Positions 1-6,152 of a stretch of 7,650 nt of DNA are shown here, in pieces; position 1 is the first letter of the stretch, and the number at the start of each line of letters is the position of its first letter. A program made the translations under genes and the position numbers. The stretch covers positions 1 to 7,650 of the forward strand of contig JAODAU010000289.1 of the NCBI GenBank assembly GCA_025463615.1, given 5' to 3'. Source of the DNA: Microbacteriaceae bacterium (lineage in GTDB: Bacteria > Actinomycetota > Actinomycetes > Actinomycetales > Microbacteriaceae). The notes under the pieces are model-generated. The model did no database searches. It saw only the letters and a program-made list of their open reading frames with translations, and was not told where the DNA came from.

Positions 1-995
1 GCCTTGATATTCCGGTCGATGTATGGCGCCTCGAGGCTGCGCTGGCTCGGCTCGACCTGGAACTTCTCGATGATCCACGGGTAGACGGAGCCGATCAGCA
101 GGCCGCTGATGAGCAGCAGCGCCGTGCCGATGATCGGCAGCCGCCAGCGGCCGACGATTGCGGTGATGATGAAGAGGATGGCGACGATCGCGGCCGCGCC
201 GGCCAGGATCTGCCGCCCCGGGATCACGGCGTTCACGTCGGCGTAGGACGCGCCGATGAACGGGTTGAGGTTGCTGTTCGAGTTGCTCGCGAGCGTGGAG
301 TACTGGTCGAGCCAGATGCTCACCGCCTGCAGTGCGAGGTAGACCGCCCCGGTGACGGCAAGCTGCACGCGGGCGGTGCGCGAGATCCGTACCTCGCGGC
401 CGCTGAAACGCAGTGCTCCGTAGAGGTAGCTGGTCGCGATCGCGGCGATGGCCGAGATGAGCACGACGGCCGAGGCGAACGCGGCCACGGACTGCAGGAA
501 CGGCAGCGTGAACAGGTAGAACGAGATGTCGATGTGGAACTGCGGGTCGACCTTGCCCGAGGGCACGCCGTTGATCCACTCGAGCGCGAGCTGCCACTTG
601 GAGGCGGAGGCCACGCCGGCGAAGATGCCGATGATGGCGGGGATGCCCCACATCGCCAGCCTGCGGAGCGGCTCGATCACCTGCTGGTAGCGGTCCAGCT
701 GGGCGTTGAGCTTGGCGTAGACGGGTCTGCGTCGGAACGCGATCTCGATGCTGACGAAGATGGGGATCTACATCGCGAAGAAGCCGATGAAGAACATCAC
801 GATGGTGGCGACCCACTGCGTCGTGAGCACGTTGAGGTAGCCGAGCTGGTCGAACCAGAGCCAGTCGGTGTAGAGGCTGGCGAAGATGAAGAAGAGGATG
901 ACGAGCACCGCCACGACGGCGATCGTGATCAGCACGGCCACCCGCGTTCGCGATGCGGGTCGGCGTCGGGTCTCTTCGGCAGGTGCTGAAGTCAA
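1..995 (-). pseudogene. UPF0182 family integral membrane protein, N-terminal part, interrupted by an in-frame TAG; runs off the left edge
   Basis: The first 75 codons encode a charged cytoplasmic leader, a strong membrane helix (about residues 19-42), then the family-typical DWLWFDQLGY motif (44-53) and the start of a second helix. A TAG at 768-770 ends this reading. The same frame then stays open for 255 codons to the window edge and continues the family: RRPVYAKLNAQLDRYQQ, a WLDQY motif, PFIGASYADVNAVIPG, and about five further hydrophobic helices, ending near PYIDRNIK. This resembles M. tuberculosis Rv3193c as I recall it. Family members are roughly 950-1000 residues, so about a third is visible. 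The start is TTG at 995-993, supported by AGGAG seven bases upstream. The family's function is unknown. The frame is kept on both sides, so a substitution (real nonsense mutation or base-call error) fits better than an indel. Identification is firm; whether the gene is dead is not. Confidence 0.85.
768..770 (-). other. In-frame amber (TAG) codon inside UPF0182
   Basis: The plus-strand bases are cta, read as TAG on the minus strand, at codon 76 and within the second predicted membrane helix (GFFAM, stop, IPIFVSI). The frame is unchanged on either side. One base change would turn it into a sense codon such as TGG, TCG, TTG, CAG, AAG or GAG. An in-frame ATG at 653-651 has only a weak AGG six bases upstream, so efficient re-initiation of the remainder is doubtful. 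Confidence 0.9.
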
Positions 996-1002
996 GAGGC
1001 TG

Positions 1003-1007
1003 CTCCT
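1003..1007 (-). promoter_or_regulatory. Ribosome binding site deciding the TTG start of UPF0182
   Basis: On the minus strand the sequence reads AGGAG, then seven bases, then TTG at 995-993. No ATG or GTG nearby in this frame is better placed, so the TTG start is preferred. Confidence 0.65.
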
Positions 1008-1034
1008 GGCTCGAAATGGATGTGGTGCTGGTTC

Positions 1035-1040
1035 ATCTTA
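1035..1040 (-). promoter_or_regulatory. Possible -10 element for UPF0182
   Basis: In the 74-base gap between the PDZ protease stop and UPF0182, the minus strand contains TAAGAT, a TANNNT-type -10 hexamer in a locally AT-richer patch. A start about seven bases downstream would give a roughly 30-base leader containing the AGGAG site. I see no convincing -35 at 16-18 bases. The genes may simply be co-transcribed, with this as a minor internal promoter. Confidence 0.25.
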
Positions 1041-1069
1041 AGTGCTGGTTTCTGCAAGTCGCCCGCGTG

Positions 1070-2179
1070 CTACTTCGCGGTGCAGGTGGGGAGGGAGGCG
1101 GTGCCCGATCCGGCCTTGATGGCGGAGAGCGCCTTCAGCGAGTCGTCGAGCGTCTTCACGGCGAAGACGGTGAGGCCGTTCGGCACGTGGCCGACGACCT
1201 CGTTGCAGTTGCTCGCCGGCGCCAGGAAGTACTTGGCACCCTTGCCGAGCGCGCCGTACATCTTCTGCCGGATGCCGCCGATCGCCCCGATCGTGCCCGC
1301 CCTGTCGATCGTGCCGGTGCCCGCCACATTCGCGCCGCCGTTGAGCTTGCCCGGCGTGAGCTTGTCGATGATGCCGAGCGCGAGCATCTGGCCCGCGCTC
1401 GGGCCGCCGACGTTCTCGAGCTGGATCTTGACCTGGAACGGGAAGGTATAGGTGTTGGTTGGCACGATGCCGATGTAGGGCGCCGGGTCGGCGCCCGTGC
1501 TGAGCTTCGGCGTGATCGCCACCGTGCTCTCGACGCCCCCGCGGCGGATCACGAGCTGCACCGGCTTGGACGCCCCGTTCTTGACGATCACCTTGTGCAG
1601 TGACTCGAGGCTGTCGACCTTCGTGCCGTTGGCGCTCACGATCACGTCCGAGGCCTTGAGCTGGCCCGCGGCGGGTGAGCCCTTCAGCACCTGCCCGGCC
1701 TTGAGGGTGGCGACGATCGGGTAGCCCAGGTGGCTGAGAGCGGCGGCCACGGCATCCTGCTGGGAGTCCGCCATCTCGCTCTGCGACTCCTCGTTCGACT
1801 GCTGCACGGTGGTGCCGGGCGGGTACACCTCGGTCATCGGCACGAGCGCCTTGCTCGGGTCGAGCCAGGCCTGCGCCACCTGCAGCCAGCTCGGCGAGCC
1901 GTCGGGGCTGCCGAGGAGGTCGACGGTGAGCATGTCGAGCGAACCGGCGGTGGGGTAGGTCGGCTTGGCGGGGATGTCGATGAGCGGCACGGTCTTGGCG
2001 CCGATCTGCACCGAGCCGATCGTGTTGAAGACCGGGCCCGGCTCCTCGATCACGTACGGGGCGGGAACGAACGTGAACCCGAGGGTGCCGAGGATGACGA
2101 CGATGATGAGCGCGAGGCCGATCCGGCGCCCTCGCGAACGCGGGCGCACGACGCCGCGGTCGTCGGGGAAGAGTGCCAC
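1070..2179 (-). CDS. Membrane-anchored PDZ and Lon-like (S16) serine protease, YlbL/SepM type
   Basis: A 369-residue protein. A basic N-terminus precedes one membrane helix (about residues 20-38), so the rest is probably extracytoplasmic. A PDZ domain lies at about 125-210 (LKGSPAAGQLKASDVIVSANG). The C-terminal S16 domain carries the Ser-Lys dyad: Ser261 in GGPSAG and Lys306 in IGGIRQKMYGA, about 45 residues apart as in Lon. There is no AAA+ domain, as is usual for the YlbL/SepM family, which cleaves membrane or exported proteins and peptides. The M. tuberculosis counterpart from memory is Rv3194c. The chosen start is GTG at 2179-2177 because AAAGGA ends five bases upstream. The in-frame ATG at 2185-2183 overlaps that site and would be too close. 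The longer open frame upstream is only antisense to the divergent gene. UPF0182 follows after 74 bases on the same strand, suggesting an operon. The substrate is unknown. Confidence 0.92.
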   Translation of the reverse strand: MALFPDDRGVVRPRSRGRRIGLALIIVVILGTLGFTFVPAPYVIEEPGPVFNTIGSVQIGAKTVPLIDIPAKPTYPTAGSLDMLTVDLLGSPDGSPSWLQVAQAWLDPSKALVPMTEVYPPGTTVQQSNEESQSEMADSQQDAVAAALSHLGYPIVATLKAGQVLKGSPAAGQLKASDVIVSANGTKVDSLESLHKVIVKNGASKPVQLVIRRGGVESTVAITPKLSTGADPAPYIGIVPTNTYTFPFQVKIQLENVGGPSAGQMLALGIIDKLTPGKLNGGANVAGTGTIDRAGTIGAIGGIRQKMYGALGKGAKYFLAPASNCNEVVGHVPNGLTVFAVKTLDDSLKALSAIKAGSGTASLPTCTAK

Positions 2180-2184
2180 CGGCA

Positions 2185-2190
2185 TCCTTT
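2185..2190 (-). promoter_or_regulatory. Ribosome binding site deciding the GTG start of the PDZ-S16 protease
   Basis: AAAGGA on the minus strand is followed after five bases by GTG (2179-2177). The alternative ATG (2185-2183) begins at the final A of this motif, leaving no spacer, so GTG is the better start. The choice changes the protein by two residues only. Confidence 0.55.
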
Positions 2191-2266
2191 CGGGTTGTTC
2201 GCCACGGGCGCATCCCCTCGGGGGCCCGGCGGGGTCAAATCCCAGCCTCGCACTCGTCGCGGGGGC

Positions 2267-2272
2267 TAGCGT
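2267..2272 (+). promoter_or_regulatory. Putative -10 hexamer of a leaderless promoter for the DUF2342 gene
   Basis: TAGCGT fits TANNNT and ends seven bases before the ATG at 2280, the spacing at which transcription would begin at or next to the start codon. There is no Shine-Dalgarno sequence ahead of this ATG, which fits leaderless expression, common in Actinobacteria. A -35 element is not evident. Shifted by one base, the opposite strand reads TACGCT, also TANNNT, so the divergent protease could use an overlapping -10 with a leader of about 80 bases. Confidence 0.4.
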
Positions 2273-2279
2273 AGTTGTC

Positions 2280-3656
2280 ATGCCTGAAGATTCGGCGCAG
2301 GACCCAGAGGATGAGTTCCGCGAGCTGTTGAGCCAGTTCCTCTCCGGTAATTCGGAGATCGACCCGGCCCGGCTGGCGAGCGCCGCCGGCCTGCCCAACG
2401 ACCCCGAGATGATCAGGAACCTGATGGGGCAGCTGCAGAGCGCCCTCAACTCGAGCGGCGACGGCATCAACTGGACCCTGTCGCTCGACCAGGCCCGCCA
2501 GATCGCGTCGAAGGACACCCGGGCCATCACGCCGGCCGAGCGCTCGTCGATCGAGCAGTCGTTCCACGTCGCGGCCCTCTGGCTCGACGAGGTCACCGAG
2601 ATCTCGGAGCTCACCACCACGCCGAAGCTCATGTCGCGCACGGAATGGATCACCGCGACCATGCCGTTCTGGACGCAGCTGGCCGAGCCGGTCGCCCTCA
2701 GCATCGCCAACTCCCTCACCGCCGTGCTCCGCGACCAGGCCGACGAGGAGATGTCGGGCATGATCGAGGGCGCCGAGAAGCTCATGCGCAACGTGGGCGG
2801 CACCCTCTTCGCCATCCAGCTCGGGCAGGTCGTCGGCCAGCTCTCGAGCGAGGTCGTCTCGGGTGGCGACATCGGCATCCCGCTGCTCGGCACCGGCGAG
2901 GGCGACCAGCAGGCCGCCATCCTGCCGCAGAACCTGGCCGAGTTCGGATCGGGTCTCGATGTCGACTCCGACCAGGTGCAGCTCTACATGGCCGTTCGCG
3001 AGCTCGCACACGCGCGGCTCTTCCGCCACGCGAAGTGGCTCGGTCTGCAGCTCACCACCTCGATCACCGAGTTCGCCAAGGGCATCCGCATCGACACCGA
3101 GCGGCTCGAGGAGCTCGCCGCTGACTTCGACCCCTCGAACCCCGAGGAGCTGCGCGACGCGATGATGAGCGGCGCGCTGATCCCGCCGAAGTCGGAGGCC
3201 CAGCTCGCCGCGCTCGGCCGGCTCGAGACGATGCTCGCCCTCATCGAGGGCTGGGTCGACGTGGTCACCGCGCAGGCGACGACCCGGCTGCCCAAGTCCG
3301 GCGCTATCGCCGAGACCGTGCGGCGCAGGCGTGCCGCCGGCGGCCCCGCCGAGTCGGCCTTCTCCACGCTCGTCGGCCTCGAGCTGCGCCCGCGCCGCCT
3401 GCGCGAGGCCGCAGCCATGTGGCAGACGGTCACGGATGCCGTGGGCTCCGAGGCGCGCGACGCCCTGTGGTCGCACCCCGACCTCGTGCCCACCTCGGCC
3501 GACATCGACGACCCGCAGGCGCTCGTCGCCCGCATGACCGGCGCAGCCCCCGAGCGCGACGCCGTCGACCTGGCCATCGAGGACCTGCTCAACGACATCA
3601 GCGACGACCGCCCGCACGAGGGCGACGACGGCACCGCCGAGGACCCGCCCCGCTGA
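2280..3656 (+). CDS. DUF2342 / Zincin_2 family putative zinc-dependent metallopeptidase
   Basis: A 458-residue soluble protein with no signal peptide or membrane helix. The N-terminus is acidic and the tail is acidic and probably disordered (DISDDRPHEGDD). The family signature is REL-AHARLFRHAKWL near residues 240-253, giving Glu241, His244 and His250; family members typically read REAAHxRLF. This ExxH arrangement is why Pfam renamed DUF2342 as Zincin_2, but it is not a classical HEXXH site and no substrate is known to me. The M. tuberculosis counterpart from memory is Rv3195; some databases label the family as associated with coenzyme F420 biosynthesis, which nothing here supports. The ATG at 2280 is chosen because it begins the conserved acidic N-terminus and follows a -10-like hexamer at leaderless spacing. 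Upstream in-frame codons only mirror the protease gene. The ThiF-like gene follows after 53 bases. Confidence 0.9.
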   Translation: MPEDSAQDPEDEFRELLSQFLSGNSEIDPARLASAAGLPNDPEMIRNLMGQLQSALNSSGDGINWTLSLDQARQIASKDTRAITPAERSSIEQSFHVAALWLDEVTEISELTTTPKLMSRTEWITATMPFWTQLAEPVALSIANSLTAVLRDQADEEMSGMIEGAEKLMRNVGGTLFAIQLGQVVGQLSSEVVSGGDIGIPLLGTGEGDQQAAILPQNLAEFGSGLDVDSDQVQLYMAVRELAHARLFRHAKWLGLQLTTSITEFAKGIRIDTERLEELAADFDPSNPEELRDAMMSGALIPPKSEAQLAALGRLETMLALIEGWVDVVTAQATTRLPKSGAIAETVRRRRAAGGPAESAFSTLVGLELRPRRLREAAAMWQTVTDAVGSEARDALWSHPDLVPTSADIDDPQALVARMTGAAPERDAVDLAIEDLLNDISDDRPHEGDDGTAEDPPR

Positions 3657-3709
3657 TCGCCTGTGGATCGTTCGCGACGGCGTGACGCCGATCGTCGCAT
3701 GATCGTGCG

Positions 3710-4567
3710 ATGGTCCTCCGGCTCGATCCCCGCTTCCCGATCCTCTGGCGCAACCCGCACGGGCTGCAGGTCGGCGTCGATGCACCGCGCGCGCTGCTCG
3801 ACCCGATCGACGACGCCGAGGAGCGCGTGGTCGCCGCGCTGGCGCAGGGCGTCTCGCCCGCCGGCCTCGAGCAGCTCGCCGAGGAGCGCGGGCTCGCGCC
3901 GCGGGTGCTGGCGGAGCTGCTCGCACGGCTGGCCCCCGTGCTGCTGCCGGAGGAGCCCGTGCCCGGCCCGGTGGTCGCGGTGCACGGCGGCCGCACCGCC
4001 ACCCGCATCGCAGCCCAGCTCCGCGACACGGGCGTGACGGTGGAGCCGGATGCCCCCACCCCCGCCCTCGCGATCCTGGCGGCCGACTACGTGGTCGCCC
4101 CCGACCTGCTCTCGCACTGGCTGAGGCGCGACGTGCCGCACCTTCCGGTGGTCATCGCCGACCGGACCGCCCGCATCGGCCCGCTCGTCGTGCCCGGGGT
4201 CACCGCGTGCCTGCACTGCTCGGAGCTGGCGGCGCGCGACGCCGACCCCGCACGGTCCGCGCTCGCCTCCCAGCTGTGGGGCATGACGGCGTCTGCCGCC
4301 ACAACCCTCGTCTCGGACGAGGCCGCGGCGATCGCGTCGCGCATGGCGCTGGCGTGGCTCGCGGAGGGCGGCACCCCGGCCGGGGTGGAGCTCGACGCGG
4401 CGACGGGGAGCACCCGCGCGATCGGGCGGGCGCGGCATCCGGAGTGCGGCTGCTCGGGACTGGACCTCAGGCCAGCTCGGCCAGGAAGCGCGACGGCGAG
4501 CGCTCCTGCCCGCGACCCGATCCCGTTCGCGCCCACGAGAGCGCGAGCCGGCGCCGCGCCCGCGTGA
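3710..4567 (+). CDS. ThiF/cyclodehydratase-like protein (TOMM leader-peptide-binding type), orphan
   Basis: A 285-residue protein. Residues 1-85 form a mostly helical, winged-helix-like N-terminal part; residues 86-165 look like a degenerate alpha/beta nucleotide-binding-like fold without a clear GxGxxG. Then comes the hallmark RIGPLVVPGVTACLHCSEL. The four cysteines are the only ones in the protein: C167/C170 (CLHC) and C246/C248 (ECGCSG), a likely structural zinc site of the E1/ThiF kind. Homologues are often labelled TOMM precursor leader-peptide-binding protein or cyclodehydratase. No YcaO, oxidase or precursor peptide is present, so a RiPP role is unsupported. The M. tuberculosis counterpart from memory is Rv3196. 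The start has no Shine-Dalgarno; CATGAT at 3698-3703 is a weak -10 candidate six bases before ATG. Residues 253-285, low in complexity and rich in Ala, Pro and Arg, lie antisense to the helicase end and are probably a tail gained by stop loss. Confidence 0.75.
   Translation: MVLRLDPRFPILWRNPHGLQVGVDAPRALLDPIDDAEERVVAALAQGVSPAGLEQLAEERGLAPRVLAELLARLAPVLLPEEPVPGPVVAVHGGRTATRIAAQLRDTGVTVEPDAPTPALAILAADYVVAPDLLSHWLRRDVPHLPVVIADRTARIGPLVVPGVTACLHCSELAARDADPARSALASQLWGMTASAATTLVSDEAAAIASRMALAWLAEGGTPAGVELDAATGSTRAIGRARHPECGCSGLDLRPARPGSATASAPARDPIPFAPTRARAGAAPA
4467..4567. other. 101-bp tail-to-tail overlap of the ThiF-like gene and the helicase gene
   Basis: The plus-strand gene stops with TGA at 4565-4567 and the minus-strand helicase stops with TGA at 4469-4467, so the two coding regions share 101 bp in antisense. 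There is no room for an intergenic terminator, so convergent transcripts would overlap. The helicase end matches its family, ending shortly after motif VI, so the plus-strand gene is the likelier one to have been extended. Confidence 0.8.
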
Positions 4568-6152
4568 TGCCCACGTAGAGCAGGCGGCGCTCCTCCTCGA
4601 TCGCGGCCTCGGTGGTCGCGTAGGTGATCGGCAGGTAGCCCTCGGAGAGGCCGACGATGAACACGGCCTCCCACTCGAGTCCCTTCGCCGAGTGCAGCGT
4701 GGCCAGGGTGACGGACGCCATGGTCGGCTCGTGCTGCGACGACGACCGCTCGTACAGCTCGTCGACGAACTCGCGCAGGGTGGTGCCCGGCGCGCTCGCC
4801 TCGGCCAGTCCCATGATCGCGTTGAGCGACTCCCAGCGGTCGCGAACGGCGCCGCGCGCCTCCGGCGGATCCTGCGTCCAGCCGAGCGAGCGCAGCACGT
4901 CGCTCACCGTCTTGAACAGGGGCTCGGGCGTCGCGCCGACCAGTGCGCCCTTGAGCATCATCAGCGCCTGCTTCACCTCCTGGAGGTCGAAGAAACGGCC
5001 CGATCCCTTCACCAGCGCGCTGATGCCCGCGTCACCGAGCGCCGCCTCGACCGCCGCGGAATGCGCGTTGATGCGGTAGAGCACGGCGATGTCCTGGGGG
5101 CGCATGCCCGCGGCGACGAGCTCCCCGATCCGCTGGGCCACCGCGCGCGCCTCGGCCGACTCGCTCGGGAACGACTCGATCGTGGGCGGCGCACCGCCCG
5201 GCTGCTCGACCGCGGAGTGCAGCGTGAGCGCTCCCGGGCGCGAGCGCATCAGCCGGTTGGCGGAGTGCACGATGTGCGGGCCGGAGCGGTAGTTCTGCTC
5301 CAGCCGCACCACCGTCGCGTCCTGGTAGCGGCCGGGAAAGCCGAGCAGGTAGTCGGCGGATGCCCCCGCGAACGAGTAGATCGTCTGGCTCGCGTCGCCG
5401 ACCACGCAGACGTCCTGCCGGTCGCCGAGCCAGAGGTCGAGCAGGCCCTGCTGCAGCGGTGAGACGTCCTGGTACTCGTCGACCACGAAGAAGCGATACT
5501 GCTCTCGCACCTGCTGCGCGACGCGCGGCTCGGCCTCGATCATGCCCGCGGTCGCGAGCAGCACGTCCTCGAAGTCGATCTGCCTGCGCTCGTCTTTGAT
5601 CGACTCGTAGGCTGCGTGCAGCGCGAGCATCTTCTCTGCGTCGAGCCCGACCGGGATGCTGCGGCCCTCCAGCCGCTGCGCGTACTGCTCGATGCTCAGC
5701 CCGGATGTCTTGCGCCACTCGATCTCGGCCGCCAGGTCGCGCAGGGCGGCGGTGTCGAGCCGCAGGCGCAGCGACTCGGCCGCGTGCCCGAGCAGCCGGC
5801 CCTTGCTGTCCAGGATGCGGGGCATCGTGCCCCCGACCACCTGCGGCCAGAAGAACCCCAGCTGGGCCAGCGCGGTCGAGTGGAACGTGCGCGCCGAGAC
5901 ACCTGCCGCGCCGAGCTGCCGCAGCCGCGTGCGCAGCTCGGCTGCCGAGCGGGAGGTGAAGGTGAGCGCCATCACGCGCTCCGGCGCGTAGACGCCGGTC
6001 GCGACGCCGTAGGCGATGCGGTGAGTGATCGCGCGGGTCTTACCCGTGCCCGCGCCGGCGAGCATCACCACCGGACCCAGCAGCGACTGGGCCGCGATCC
6101 GCTGCTGCTCGTCGAGCCCGTCGAGCAGCGACTCCGCCGTCGCCACCGTCAC
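4467..6152 (-). CDS. uvrD2: UvrD/Rep-family superfamily 1A ATP-dependent DNA helicase (UvrD2-like, short form)
   Basis: A 561-residue 3'-5' DNA helicase by family. Motifs in order: Q motif LDEQQRIAA (13-21), Walker A AGAGTGKT (32-39, Lys38), motif Ia ALTFTSRSA (62-70), ARTFHSTA (88-95), Walker B VVDEYQD (223-229), motif III VVGDASQTIYSFAGA (250-264), motif IV LEQNYRS (284-290), motif V LATLHSAKGLEWE (483-495), motif VI YVGITRARRRL (526-536). All catalytic motifs look intact. It ends about 25 residues after motif VI, so the HRDC domain and tetracysteine tail that I recall in the roughly 700-residue mycobacterial UvrD2 are missing. The start is GTG at 6152-6150, overlapping the nudC stop as GTGA. 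There is no Shine-Dalgarno, so translation is probably coupled to nudC. A second GTG two codons later is possible. Upstream in-frame sequence is antisense/out-of-frame nudC and is excluded. The role is presumably DNA repair. Confidence 0.93.
   Translation of the reverse strand: MTVATAESLLDGLDEQQRIAAQSLLGPVVMLAGAGTGKTRAITHRIAYGVATGVYAPERVMALTFTSRSAAELRTRLRQLGAAGVSARTFHSTALAQLGFFWPQVVGGTMPRILDSKGRLLGHAAESLRLRLDTAALRDLAAEIEWRKTSGLSIEQYAQRLEGRSIPVGLDAEKMLALHAAYESIKDERRQIDFEDVLLATAGMIEAEPRVAQQVREQYRFFVVDEYQDVSPLQQGLLDLWLGDRQDVCVVGDASQTIYSFAGASADYLLGFPGRYQDATVVRLEQNYRSGPHIVHSANRLMRSRPGALTLHSAVEQPGGAPPTIESFPSESAEARAVAQRIGELVAAGMRPQDIAVLYRINAHSAAVEAALGDAGISALVKGSGRFFDLQEVKQALMMLKGALVGATPEPLFKTVSDVLRSLGWTQDPPEARGAVRDRWESLNAIMGLAEASAPGTTLREFVDELYERSSSQHEPTMASVTLATLHSAKGLEWEAVFIVGLSEGYLPITYATTEAAIEEERRLLYVGITRARRRLALSWARTGSGRGQERSPSRFLAELA
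6149..6152 (-). promoter_or_regulatory. GTGA stop-start overlap coupling nudC to uvrD2
   Basis: The minus strand reads GTGA: GTG starts the helicase and TGA ends nudC. With no Shine-Dalgarno in front, this is the usual layout for termination-reinitiation coupling and places the two genes on one transcript. Confidence 0.8.

Noticed and set aside
953..1603. Plus-strand open frames of 143-216 codons opposite the protease gene
   Set aside because: They are mirror images of the PDZ-S16 gene with Arg/Ala/Gly-rich translations and no supporting signals.
2213..2235. GC-rich short inverted repeat as a terminator
   Set aside because: It lies between divergent starts, the stem is only about four pairs, and no T-tract follows on either strand.
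1965..2279. N-terminal extension of the DUF2342 frame upstream of 2280
   Set aside because: It is antisense to the protease gene and unlike the family; the conserved acidic N-terminus begins at 2280.
2186..2920. N-terminal extension of the PDZ protease frame up to 2920
   Set aside because: The extra residues are antisense to DUF2342; the basic leader plus membrane helix and the Shine-Dalgarno place the start at 2179.
2235..3926. Long minus-strand open frame of 563 codons opposite the DUF2342 gene
   Set aside because: Its translation is a run of Arg, Ala, Gly and His with no domain, as expected antisense to a GC-rich gene; the plus strand carries recognisable family sequence.
2984..4438. Minus-strand open frame of 484 codons across the DUF2342 and ThiF-like genes
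   Set aside because: It spans two real genes and their gap, is low in complexity, and shows no motif or ribosome binding site.
3710..4567. A RiPP (azole peptide) biosynthetic cluster
   Set aside because: Only one cyclodehydratase-like gene is present; no YcaO, dehydrogenase, exporter or precursor peptide is encoded, and the neighbourhood is a conserved housekeeping block.
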